Part shown: positions 1 through 7,088 of the stretch, piece after piece
Numbering within the stretch: the stretch's first letter is position 1
Layout of the letters: each line of letters begins with the position of its first letter
Assembly: GCA_029261995.1 (NCBI GenBank)
Contig: JAJDAF010000058.1
Location: 62,001-126,000 of the forward strand
Reading direction: 5' to 3'
Origin: Candidatus Zhuqueibacterota bacterium
GTDB lineage: Bacteria; Zhuqueibacterota; Zhuqueibacteria; Oceanimicrobiales; Oceanimicrobiaceae
Length of the DNA stretch: 64,000 nt
Notes under the pieces: model-generated
Told to the model about the DNA's origin: nothing
The model's input: only the letters and a program-made list of their open reading frames with translations
Database searches by the model: none
Position numbers and translations under genes: made by a program

Positions 1-431
1 GTCACGTGGTAGATTTTGTCGGTGACCGGATCGATTCGACGGCCGGAGATTCTCCCAATGATCTCACTGTCCGGCACTTCGATTTTCAGCACGTAGTTGA
101 TGCGTTTGTCGGGGTTTGCTAGCCCATCACTCAGCGCGTCCTGCAGGGCTTCGGCTTGTGGAACTGTCCTCGGAAAACCGTCGAGTAAAAAACCCTTGCA
201 CGCATCCGGGAGAGAGATTCGTTCCATGATTATTTCAATCACGAGGTCATCGGGCACAAGGTCGCCCTCCGACATATAGCGGTCAGCCCGTTTGCCCTGC
301 GGCGTCCCTTCCGACACTGCTTCGCGAAGCATGTTTCCTGACGAAATGTGTGGGAACCCCAGTCGCTTCTGGATGAGCGCTGCCTGTGTTCCTTTTCCTG
401 AGCCCGGCGGGCCGATGAGTAAGATTCGCAT
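1..431 (-). CDS. adk: Adenylate kinase (3' end cut by window)
   Basis: Converts AMP and ATP to two ADP in the cytoplasm. The leftward reading frame starts at the ATG complementary to 429-431 and opens with the P-loop GPPGSGKGTQ. It then shows the AMP-binding stretch SSGNMLR, the FLLDGFPRT motif typical of Adk, and the start of the LID with SGRRIDPVTDKIYHV before the window ends. About 143 of roughly 215 residues are present. The LID start has Asp and Pro where zinc-type enzymes carry Cys, so it looks like the non-zinc form. It is preceded by its own promoter and lies downstream of a terminated tRNA unit, so it is probably transcribed alone or with genes left of the window. Family assignment is secure. 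Confidence 0.97.
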   Translation of the reverse strand, partial: MRILLIGPPGSGKGTQAALIQKRLGFPHISSGNMLREAVSEGTPQGKRADRYMSEGDLVPDDLVIEIIMERISLPDACKGFLLDGFPRTVPQAEALQDALSDGLANPDKRINYVLKIEVPDSEIIGRISGRRIDPVTDKIYHV

Positions 432-525
432 CTCGTGTCCTTTTGAATTAGCTCCATTTGTCACAATGAAAAGTGTCAATCTGGTCTCTATTTAGGTATT
501 GAATTGACCGATTGCGTAAATTAGA

Positions 526-553
526 ATAATAAAATTGTCTAACCTTTTGTTAA
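526..553 (-). promoter_or_regulatory. Sigma-70-type promoter for adk
   Basis: Read on the minus strand, TTAACA (548-553) and TATTAT (526-531) are separated by 16 bp, about 95 bp upstream of the adk start. The surrounding 350-base gap between adk and the tRNA genes is otherwise AT-rich and shows no gene. Confidence 0.5.
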
Positions 554-749
554 GGTAAAAAATGTGCGCAAAAATGCAATAGCAACGCGCATATAGAACG
601 AAATGTCAAGATTGATAGGTGTGGCAGAAGAGTATCTATAGTCATACCATGCTGTGCCATTGGGTATCTCCGGCGCAAATGGTCTGTTATTTTGCCGTTT
701 CAAAGTGGCGTCATTTTAAGTGATGTGGTTGTGGGATGACACCAAATAG

Positions 750-775
750 AAAAAGGCCGGATTGGCGGTCCAGCC
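750..775 (-). terminator. Intrinsic terminator of the tRNA-His/tRNA-Glu unit
   Basis: On the minus strand a 7-bp stem (GGCTGGA pairing with TCCGGCC, one wobble) with a 7-nt loop is followed directly by TTTTT. It lies just beyond the 3' end of tRNA-Glu, as expected for the end of the leftward tRNA transcript. Confidence 0.75.
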
Positions 776-781
776 GTTTTG

Positions 782-854
782 CGTCCCCTAGGGGAGTCGA
801 ACCCCTGTTGCAGGAATGAAAGTCCTGAGTCCTAGGCCACTAGACGAAGGGGAC
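782..854 (-). tRNA. tRNA-Glu (anticodon UUC)
   Basis: The minus strand folds into a full cloverleaf: acceptor GTCCCCT pairs with AGGGGAC, the T arm is CAGGGGTTCGACTCCCCT-like, and the anticodon loop is CTTTCAT, giving TTC. Discriminator base is G and CCA is not encoded. The sequence resembles bacterial tRNA-Glu closely. It lies about 15 bp from tRNA-His in the same orientation, so the two are probably cotranscribed. Confidence 0.95.
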
Positions 855-869
855 ATTGATGAACAGTAG

Positions 870-943
870 GGTGAGCGAGGGGACTTGAACCCCCAACCAC
901 CGGAACCACAATCCGGAGCTCTGCCAGTTGAGCTACGCCCACC
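870..943 (-). tRNA. tRNA-His (anticodon GUG)
   Basis: The minus strand gives an acceptor stem GTGGGCG against CGCTCAC preceded by the extra G-1 that marks tRNA-His, opposite C73. The anticodon loop TTGTGGT gives GTG. D arm (GCTC...GAGC) and T arm (GGTTCAAGTCC) are intact. CCA is not encoded. It is the first gene of the two-tRNA leftward unit. Confidence 0.95.
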
Positions 944-956
944 AAAACAGTGCTCC

Positions 957-984
957 AATTTAGAATGTTTTTCAAAATATGCAA
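957..984 (-). promoter_or_regulatory. Sigma-70-type promoter for the tRNA unit
   Basis: On the minus strand TTGCAT (979-984) and TAAATT (957-962) are 16 bp apart. The -10 lies about 13 bp upstream of the tRNA-His 5' end, close enough for a very short leader. Confidence 0.55.
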
Positions 985-1020
985 GCCTTTTCTCTGAGTT
1001 CTTTTGCAGTGATTCGCTAA

Positions 1021-1365
1021 GGTTCAGATGACATCAATCTACGGCTGGCGGTGTGGTTTCTGAGTTCCATCCAGCAGCTTCGTTAAAATTCCCAACGGTG
1101 AGCCCTTGGAGACCTGAGTTGCGAACGCGTATTTCGGCTGCCTGGCGAACTGGCCCTTCGGGCTTGGTGGCTCAATGTCGCAGGTGACAGCGCGGGACAC
1201 TTGCAATATTCCCCAACATCTTTTATCTTTGTGTGACCTTGAGGCCAGGATGGTCAAGCTGCAGATGCCACGCCGAAGGCCTTCTGCGGAGGACAGCCTT
1301 AACAGGAGCCTGGTCGGGCTCCACAAATCACTCGCAAATTCGGCGTTCCGCGACAGGAGAAAACA
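1021..1365 (+). other. Gap upstream of amidase; one promoter, no gene seen
   Basis: I find no convincing coding sequence in this stretch. It lies between the divergent tRNA unit and the amidase gene and contains the promoter listed at 1201-1229, which leaves an untranslated leader of about 130 nt. Confidence 0.5.
1201..1229 (+). promoter_or_regulatory. Sigma-70-type promoter for the amidase gene
   Basis: TTGCAA (1201-1206) and TATCTT (1224-1229) are separated by 17 bp, a good match to the housekeeping consensus, with the GTG start of the amidase about 135 bp downstream. Confidence 0.55.
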
Positions 1366-3090
1366 GTGGACAAGAATCAAACCATCAGTTTAGCCAAAGT
1401 CAATCGACGTCAGTTTTTAGCATATTTTTCCGCGGCAGGCCTGTCAACGACTCTGTTGCCCGGTGTGCTTTGGGCGCGCATGCAGGAGAACCCCGCAGCG
1501 ACGGTGACCAAAGGAATGCTGGCTGAAGCGGAAAAGATCGCCGGGCTTGAGTTCACGGAAGCGGAACGCGACCTCATGCTGCAGGATCTCGATGAGTATC
1601 TACAGAGCTACAAAGATATTCGAGAAGTCGAATTGCAGAACTCGGAGGCTCCAGCGCTACTGTTCAATCCTGTCGTGCCCGACCAATCTTTCAAGGCGAG
1701 GCGTGAGCCCTCAAAATACAGCAAGCAGGAAGAAGTGAGAGCCCCGTCGAAACTTGAAGATGTTGCGTTTTGGCCGGTGACCCGCTTGGCCGAGCTCATC
1801 CGGACGCGCCAGGTCACTTCCGTGGACTTGACCCGGATGTACCTGAGCCGGTTGAAAAAATATGACACGCAGTTGCAGTGCGTCGTTACACTGACTGAGG
1901 AGTTGGCCCTGCGTCAGGCAAAGCAGGCGGACCAGGAGATCGCCGCAGGCAACTACCGAGGGGCTCTGCATGGCATCCCATGGGGGGCGAAAGATCTGCT
2001 GGCAACCAAAGATTATAAAACCACCTGGGGCGCCGCCAGCCACAAAGAGCAGGTTATCGACATGGATGCCACCGTTGTGCAGCGCCTGGAGTCCGCCGGC
2101 GCTGTGCTGGTCGCCAAGCTGACCCTCGGGGCGCTTGCCTGGGGCGACGTCTGGTTTGGCGGCAAAACCAAGAATCCCTGGAATCCGGAAGAAGGCTCCA
2201 GCGGGTCATCTGCGGGCCCGGCTTCAGCAACGGCTGCCGGTCTGGTGGGATTTGCGATTGGCTCCGAAACCTGGGGCTCAATTGTCTCGCCCGCCACCAG
2301 ATGCGGCGTCACCGGTCTTCGGCCGACTTTTGGACGCGTTAGCCGTCATGGCGCTATGGCACTGAGTTGGAGCATGGATAAGCTCGGCCCCATGTGCCGC
2401 AGCGTGGAGGATGGTGCGCTGGTATTCGAGGCGATTTATGGACCTGACGGTCACGACACCACGGTTGTAGACCTGCCTTTCAACTACGACGCAAACGTTG
2501 ACGTCACGAAGCTCCGAGTCGGTTATCTCAAAACGGCTTTTGAAGAGCAGAGGGAGGAGAACGAAGAGTGGCGGGTTTTTGATCTGCGCAGCCTGGATGT
2601 GCTGCGGTCACTCGGCATCGAGCTGGTTGAAATGGAGTTGCCTGATGAGCCCATCGATGCCATGGCCTTCATTCTCAGCGCCGAGGCGGGCGCCGCTTTT
2701 GACGATCTGACCCGCAACAACCGGGACGACTTGCTCGTGCGACAGGAGCGCAACGCCTGGCCAAATGTCTTCAGACATGCGCACATGATCCCTGCGGTCG
2801 AGTACATTCAGGCCAACCGGTTGCGTACTCGCGTCATGGAGAAGATGGCGGAGATCATGCACGACATCGATGTTTACGTGGCGCCGTCATTCGTGGGCTC
2901 GAATCTATTGCTGAATAACCTCACGGGCCACCCCTGCGTGGTGCTGCCGAATGGCTTCAAGAAGACGGGCTCGCCCACCAGTATCAGCTTTGTGGGGAAT
3001 CTGTTCGCAGAGGCAGAGACCCTCGCTGTCGCCCACGCGTACCAGAGCGCGACTGATTTTCACCTGCAGCGGCCGCAGTTGGGGAGTTAG
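1366..3090 (+). CDS. Tat-exported amidase of the amidase-signature family
   Basis: Hydrolyses an amide bond; substrate unknown. The N-terminus carries a twin-arginine signal, NRRQFLAYFSAAG, followed by a hydrophobic stretch ending near WARM, so the enzyme is predicted to be exported folded. The catalytic triad of the family is visible: Lys in GIPWGAKDLL, the cis-Ser in the Gly/Ser-rich segment GSSGSSAGP, and the nucleophile Ser in GSETWGSIVSPA. The 574-residue length fits signal plus a roughly 100-residue insertion ahead of the amidase domain, which begins near residue 130. The start is GTG with AGGAGA eight bases upstream. It resembles GatA in fold, but export rules out a tRNA amidotransferase role. 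No cotranscribed neighbour is evident. Confidence 0.9.
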   Translation: MDKNQTISLAKVNRRQFLAYFSAAGLSTTLLPGVLWARMQENPAATVTKGMLAEAEKIAGLEFTEAERDLMLQDLDEYLQSYKDIREVELQNSEAPALLFNPVVPDQSFKARREPSKYSKQEEVRAPSKLEDVAFWPVTRLAELIRTRQVTSVDLTRMYLSRLKKYDTQLQCVVTLTEELALRQAKQADQEIAAGNYRGALHGIPWGAKDLLATKDYKTTWGAASHKEQVIDMDATVVQRLESAGAVLVAKLTLGALAWGDVWFGGKTKNPWNPEEGSSGSSAGPASATAAGLVGFAIGSETWGSIVSPATRCGVTGLRPTFGRVSRHGAMALSWSMDKLGPMCRSVEDGALVFEAIYGPDGHDTTVVDLPFNYDANVDVTKLRVGYLKTAFEEQREENEEWRVFDLRSLDVLRSLGIELVEMELPDEPIDAMAFILSAEAGAAFDDLTRNNRDDLLVRQERNAWPNVFRHAHMIPAVEYIQANRLRTRVMEKMAEIMHDIDVYVAPSFVGSNLLLNNLTGHPCVVLPNGFKKTGSPTSISFVGNLFAEAETLAVAHAYQSATDFHLQRPQLGS

Positions 3091-3180
3091 TAGAGTTTTC
3101 GCGTTATGACCATTGGAGGTTGCGTTCCACGCAATTTCCTGCTAACTTGTTTTAGGCAACGTAACCACAAAAGGTAGACT

Positions 3181-3606
3181 GTGGCACTTGAACTGAAAAG
3201 CCTCAAAAAGGCAATTGGCGCTTTGGAGAGATCGGTGACGATAGTGGACACTGCCGCGAAGGTAGAATCGCTTGACGATGCGCTTCAGGAGACGATTCGC
3301 GCAGGCATCATCCAGAATTTCGAGGTGGCCTATGAACAGTGCTGGAAATTCACTCAGCGCTGGCTTCGAGAAAACCGCACACCGGAAGATGCCGACCACC
3401 CGCGCACTCGCAAAGAGTTATTTCGAGTGGCGGCGCGTCACGGCCTTATTGAAGACCCGTTGCCCTGGTTTGCTTATGGCGATGCCCGCAATCTGACTTC
3501 TCACAGCTACGACGAGGAAACCGCGGAATCCGTCTACCAGACTGCGGTGCAGTTCATTGCCGATGCCAAGCTCCTGCTTGCCAAACTGGAAGCGTTGAAT
3601 GATTGA
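3181..3606 (+). CDS. HEPN-domain protein (HI0074/HepT-like, partner of nucleotidyltransferase)
   Basis: A 141-residue all-helical protein of the nucleotidyltransferase-substrate-binding (HI0074) family. The HEPN RNase-type motif R-x4-H is visible in RNLTSHSY near residue 105. Proteins of this family pair with small MNT nucleotidyltransferases; in HepT/MntA systems the HEPN member is a toxin RNase that the MNT partner silences by adding AMP. Whether this pair is a toxin-antitoxin system or a housekeeping module is not decided by sequence. GTG start with AGGT upstream. Its end overlaps the MNT gene by 8 bp, so the two are translationally coupled. Confidence 0.85.
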   Translation: MALELKSLKKAIGALERSVTIVDTAAKVESLDDALQETIRAGIIQNFEVAYEQCWKFTQRWLRENRTPEDADHPRTRKELFRVAARHGLIEDPLPWFAYGDARNLTSHSYDEETAESVYQTAVQFIADAKLLLAKLEALND

Positions 3607-3907
3607 TGTGGAAGCCAATTATCTTGATGAGATCAAGACGATTTTGGCGAAACATCTGCCCGATTGCGAAGTGCGCGCTTTTGGCTCACGTGTTAGTGGA
3701 CGGCCAGAAAAGTTTTCCGATCTCGATCTTGCACTGGTTGGCAGCGAAAAAATCGACTGGCGCAAAATAGAAGCTCTGAAAGACGATTTCGCCGAATCCA
3801 ATTTGCCAATGATGATTGATGTGCTTGACTGGCGCGCCATGTCGGAAGAATTTCGACGGGCGATTGCAGACCAGTTTGTGGTCATTCAGAGCAGAGAGAG
3901 TGAATGA
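3599..3907 (+). CDS. MNT-type minimal nucleotidyltransferase (HI0073/MntA-like)
   Basis: A 102-residue protein with the nucleotidyltransferase core FGSRVSGRPEKFSDLDL: the GS motif followed by two metal-binding Asp residues (DLD), and a third acidic residue in MIDVLDW. That is the minimal Pol-beta-like fold found in MNT antitoxins. It overlaps the upstream HEPN gene and ends only about 20 bp before the PolX gene. Known MntA proteins transfer AMP to the HEPN partner; that activity here is inferred. It shares the Pol-beta nucleotidyltransferase superfamily with PolX downstream, a coincidence or perhaps the reason automated pipelines might confuse them. Confidence 0.88.
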   Translation: MIDVEANYLDEIKTILAKHLPDCEVRAFGSRVSGRPEKFSDLDLALVGSEKIDWRKIEALKDDFAESNLPMMIDVLDWRAMSEEFRRAIADQFVVIQSRESE

Positions 3908-3926
3908 GGCCAACCTGCGTCTAATC

Positions 3927-5660
3927 ATGGACAAAAAGCAACTCAGCAACATCCTAGACGAAATCAGCACCCTGCTCGAAATCAAGGGCGAGAACCCTTT
4001 CAAAAGCCGGGCATACATGATGGCGGCCCGCACTATCCTGGCTGAAAGTGCGGAGCCGGCGAAACTGGTGGCGTCAGGGGAGATTCGCAAGATCAAAGGC
4101 ATCGGAACTGCGCTGGCTGATAAGATAACGGCGCTGGTCACCACCGGCAAGCTCGACTACTATGACGATCTCAAGGCCTCGGTGCCACAAGGCTTGGTCG
4201 AAATGACCGCCATTCCCGGGTTCGGGCCCAAGAAGGTCAAGAAAGTCTATGATGAGCTTGGCATCGCCAGCATCAGTGAGTTGGAGTACGCCTGCAAGGA
4301 GAACCGTTTGGCGGACCTGGCGGGATTTGGCGCCAAAACCCAGGATAAGATTCTGCAGGGTATCGCCTTCCTGCGCAAGTACCGGGAGCGTCATCTCTTC
4401 CACCGGGCAGAGGCCGCGGCCAAGCCACTTCTTGAAGCAGTCGCCGGCCACCCTGAAGTAATCCGTGCTGAGGTCGCCGGTAGCTTGCGACGGAAGAAGG
4501 AAACCATCAAAGACATCGACATCGTGGCGAGCGCAAAACCCGAAAATGCGGATGCCATCATGGCGTTTTTTGTCAGCCTGCCAGGCGTCGATGCGGTCAC
4601 TGGACAGGGGACAACCAAGTCGAGCGTCGTGCTGGACCACGGCATTTCCGCCGACCTGCGCATCATGCCGGACGATAAGTTTCCCTACATCCTGCATCAT
4701 TTCACCGGCTCCGCGGAACACAATACCGCCATGCGCAGCCTTGCCAAAAAGCGCGGGATGAAGGTGAGCGAGCACGGCCTTTTCGATGAAAACGGCGACC
4801 TGATTCCCTGTCAGAACGAAACGGAAATTTTTGAGACACTGGGCCTGGCGTTCGTGCCGCCGGAACTGCGCGAAGACCATGGCGAGATGGAAGCTGCCGC
4901 GGCGAACGCAATTCCGCAGCTCGTCGAAATGGATGACATTCGTGGCATTCTGCACTGCCACTCAACCTTCAGCGATGGCGCCAACACCCTTGAGGAGATG
5001 GCTACTGCGGTACGCGATCTGGGTCATGAGTATTTCGGCATCTGCGACCATAGCCAAATCGTCGTCTATGCCCGCGGCCTGCAGCCGGAACGTGTGGTCG
5101 AGCAGCATGCTCTGGTCGATGAGCTTAATCAGAAGTTCAACGACTTCACGATTCTGAAAGGCACAGAGTGCGACATCCTGAACGATGGCAGCATGGATTA
5201 CTCCGACGAGGTTCTCGCCTCCTTTGATTTTGTGGTGGCATCGGTCCACAGCAATTTGGGCATGAAGCACGAAGAGGCCAACCGTCGTGTCATCCGGGCT
5301 ATCGAAAACCCGTATGTGAATATCCTTGGCCACCCAACCGGCCGGCTCCTGCTCGGCAGAGAAGGACTGCCGCTGGATATGAACAAGATAATCGATGCCG
5401 CCGCCGTGAACCACGTCTCCATCGAGTTGAACGCCAGTCCGCACAGGTTTGATATCGACTGGCGTTACTGCAAATACGCCAAAGACAAGGGCGTCTATAT
5501 CAGCATCAATCCTGACTCCCATAGTGTCGACGGGCTTGCGGACATGCGTTACGGCATCGGTGCTGCTCGCAAAGGCTGGCTGGAAAAAGACAACGTCCTG
5601 AATACCTTGAGTCTCGCGGAGATCCAGGCGTTTTTTGCGCGTAAGCGCGGGAGCAGATAA
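3927..5660 (+). CDS. polX: DNA polymerase X family protein with PHP domain
   Basis: Bacterial/archaeal PolX, a gap-filling repair polymerase with a PHP phosphoesterase giving 3'-5' exonuclease activity. Order of domains: an 8-kDa-like region (1-80), helix-hairpin-helix segments IKGIGTALADKI and IPGFGPKKVKKV, the palm with GSLRRKKETIKDIDIV (two catalytic Asp) and the third Asp in SADLRIM, then from about residue 335 the PHP domain with HCHSTFSDG, ICDHSQ, ECDIL, SVHSN, HPTGR and NPDSHS metal ligands. The 577-residue length is normal for the family. ATG 3927 fits the conserved N-terminus; GTG 3900, overlapping the MNT stop, is an alternative that would couple translation to the upstream pair. 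Confidence 0.95.
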   Translation: MDKKQLSNILDEISTLLEIKGENPFKSRAYMMAARTILAESAEPAKLVASGEIRKIKGIGTALADKITALVTTGKLDYYDDLKASVPQGLVEMTAIPGFGPKKVKKVYDELGIASISELEYACKENRLADLAGFGAKTQDKILQGIAFLRKYRERHLFHRAEAAAKPLLEAVAGHPEVIRAEVAGSLRRKKETIKDIDIVASAKPENADAIMAFFVSLPGVDAVTGQGTTKSSVVLDHGISADLRIMPDDKFPYILHHFTGSAEHNTAMRSLAKKRGMKVSEHGLFDENGDLIPCQNETEIFETLGLAFVPPELREDHGEMEAAAANAIPQLVEMDDIRGILHCHSTFSDGANTLEEMATAVRDLGHEYFGICDHSQIVVYARGLQPERVVEQHALVDELNQKFNDFTILKGTECDILNDGSMDYSDEVLASFDFVVASVHSNLGMKHEEANRRVIRAIENPYVNILGHPTGRLLLGREGLPLDMNKIIDAAAVNHVSIELNASPHRFDIDWRYCKYAKDKGVYISINPDSHSVDGLADMRYGIGAARKGWLEKDNVLNTLSLAEIQAFFARKRGSR

Positions 5661-6007
5661 GCGATTCAACGATGCCACTTTAGCCCGTTGAGAGTGAGGG
5701 TCATTTCAGACAAATCCTGCCTGCTTCATCTTACCTTTTTTGTGGGCTTACTGAGAGCGATTCAACCGACAGCATGCCTTGTGCAGGTTTCTCAGGAACG
5801 GGAGAAAGGAACGCCGAACTTCGCAATTTTGGCAATGGTTGTTTCCTCCGCCTGGCCGATTGGTGTTTCTTGGTTGGCTTAAGGTATTACTAAAATAAGA
5901 TCTTACGTATCGCCCTTCCTTCAACCCTTTATTTGGTACACACTTTGCGGTTTTTGCAGGGACTCCCCTTCACGAGATCCTAACCATTTACCGCGAGGTG
6001 AAGGAAC
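5661..6007 (+). other. Gap between polX and tonB; sigma-54 promoter only
   Basis: No credible gene. A 64-codon frame at 5688-5882 starts without a ribosome binding site and resembles nothing I know. The useful element is the sigma-54-type promoter at 5934-5948, and the space upstream of it (about 250 bp) is enough for an activator-binding site. Confidence 0.5.
5934..5948 (+). promoter_or_regulatory. Sigma-54 (RpoN) type -24/-12 promoter for the TonB gene
   Basis: TGGTACACACTTTGC matches the RpoN consensus TGGCAC-N5-TTGC at all positions but one, with the invariant GG (5935-5936) and GC (5947-5948) exactly 10 bp apart. Transcription would begin near 5960, about 48 bp before the TonB start. 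An NtrC-family activator is encoded 3.6 kb downstream. Confidence 0.75.
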
Positions 6008-6676
6008 ATGATAATTCACAAACGGCCGGAAGCCAACTTGAAACTCCACTACCGCAAGGTGATGGAGATTTGCGTGATCGGTTCTCTGGTTATCCATCTT
6101 TTTATTTTCAGGGCCTTGCCGGCCTTTGACCTTGGCGCCGACGGAATTAAGAGTGTAGATATCAAGATTCAGGTTGAAGAAATCCCACAGACGGAGCAGA
6201 TCAAGAAAGCGCCTCCTCCGCCAAGACCCGCAGTTCCCATTCCAACAGAGAGCGAGGACGTTCCCGAGGATCTGACCATCGAAGCGACAGACCTGGATTT
6301 GTCAGACCTGCCAATGCCACCGCCACCACCGGAGGACGATGGTGTCTGGGACAGCTACGCTTTCATTCCCTATGATGAGGCTCCAACTCCGGTTGGTGGC
6401 TTCGGTGCGATTCAAAAGCACTTGAAGTATCCGCAAATTGCCAGAAAGGCCGGGATAGAAGCCAGGGTCGTGGTTGGCGTGTTGATCGACGAGAAAGGCA
6501 GATCTGTCAAAACGCAGATCCTGCAATCATCGGGCTACACAGTGGGTTTTGAGGCGGCGGCTGAGGCAGCGGTTAGCGGAGTTCGATGGCGACCTGCAAA
6601 ACAGCGGGATGAGCCAGTAAAAGTCTGGGTCTCCATTCCCATAAATTTTAAGCTGGACCATGCCGGCGGCACCTAG
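6008..6676 (+). CDS. TonB-family energy-transducing protein
   Basis: Spans the inner membrane and passes proton-motive energy to outer-membrane receptors. The 222-residue protein shows an N-terminal membrane anchor (about residues 20-38), a proline-rich periplasmic linker with PPPPRPAVP and PMPPPPP runs, acidic stretches, and a C-terminal TonB domain (about 140-218) beginning near GAIQKHLKYPQIARK and including the typical VSGVRWRPAKQ ending. No exbB, exbD or TonB-dependent receptor gene lies next to it, so it is likely an extra TonB-like protein. The start ATG follows GAGGTGAAGGAAC. It has its own sigma-54-type promoter, which is unusual for tonB and suggests conditional expression. Confidence 0.88.
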   Translation: MIIHKRPEANLKLHYRKVMEICVIGSLVIHLFIFRALPAFDLGADGIKSVDIKIQVEEIPQTEQIKKAPPPPRPAVPIPTESEDVPEDLTIEATDLDLSDLPMPPPPPEDDGVWDSYAFIPYDEAPTPVGGFGAIQKHLKYPQIARKAGIEARVVVGVLIDEKGRSVKTQILQSSGYTVGFEAAAEAAVSGVRWRPAKQRDEPVKVWVSIPINFKLDHAGGT

Positions 6677-7088
6677 ATAGCGATATTTCGATGCGCCGTT
6701 TTTTCGGAAACGATCTCATCAGAACGCTGGAGCAAAGCTCAGCGACAATATCCGCTGAACGAGACGGAATCGTCAATCTGTCCTGTCTCGGGTCGCCCAG
6801 AGTAACTTCCCATGCATAGGAATTCTCCTGGATGGATTCCCATGCATGGGATAAATATTTCGTAAGTAAAAGAAGAATTCCTCGTCGATAATTGATGATA
6901 AATTCTTTTCAAATATTATCTTAAGTTTGTTTTCCATCCGAATTGCCCGCCCGGTACGCCGTTTGCCGTATCACCTAGTTGACTTCATTTTGGTTGCAAT
7001 TTTCCCAAAAAAAGTATTAATTGTGAAAAGCTTTTTCCCTTTGTCGTTAAACAAAACTCTGAGCCGAAACATCCCCGAATATCTTCGG
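6677..7088 (+). other. Gap upstream of histidine kinase; paired palindromes
   Basis: This AT-rich gap holds the two 12-bp palindromes listed at 6809-6850. An in-frame extension of the kinase back to a TTG at 6927 is possible but would add 54 residues with no family resemblance, so I treat 6927-7088 as untranslated. Confidence 0.4.
6809..6850. promoter_or_regulatory. Two CCCATGCATGGG-type palindromes, probable operator
   Basis: CCCATGCATAGG (6809-6820) and the perfect palindrome CCCATGCATGGG (6839-6850), each preceded by TTC or TT, repeat with a period of exactly 30 bp, close to three helical turns, so both face the same side of DNA. They sit about 240-280 bp upstream of the kinase start. Likely a binding site for a dimeric regulator; which one is unknown. 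Confidence 0.5.

Noticed and set aside
4074-4961. Long minus-strand frame (295 codons) opposite polX
   Set aside because: It is the antisense shadow of a clear PolX gene; its translation shows no domain.
5688-5882. 64-codon frame between polX and tonB
   Set aside because: No ribosome binding site, no family likeness, and it lies just upstream of a sigma-54 promoter region expected to be non-coding.
6927-7088. N-terminal extension of the histidine kinase from TTG 6927
   Set aside because: Adds 54 residues before the natural membrane helix, with no ribosome binding site; the ATG at 7089 gives the usual layout.
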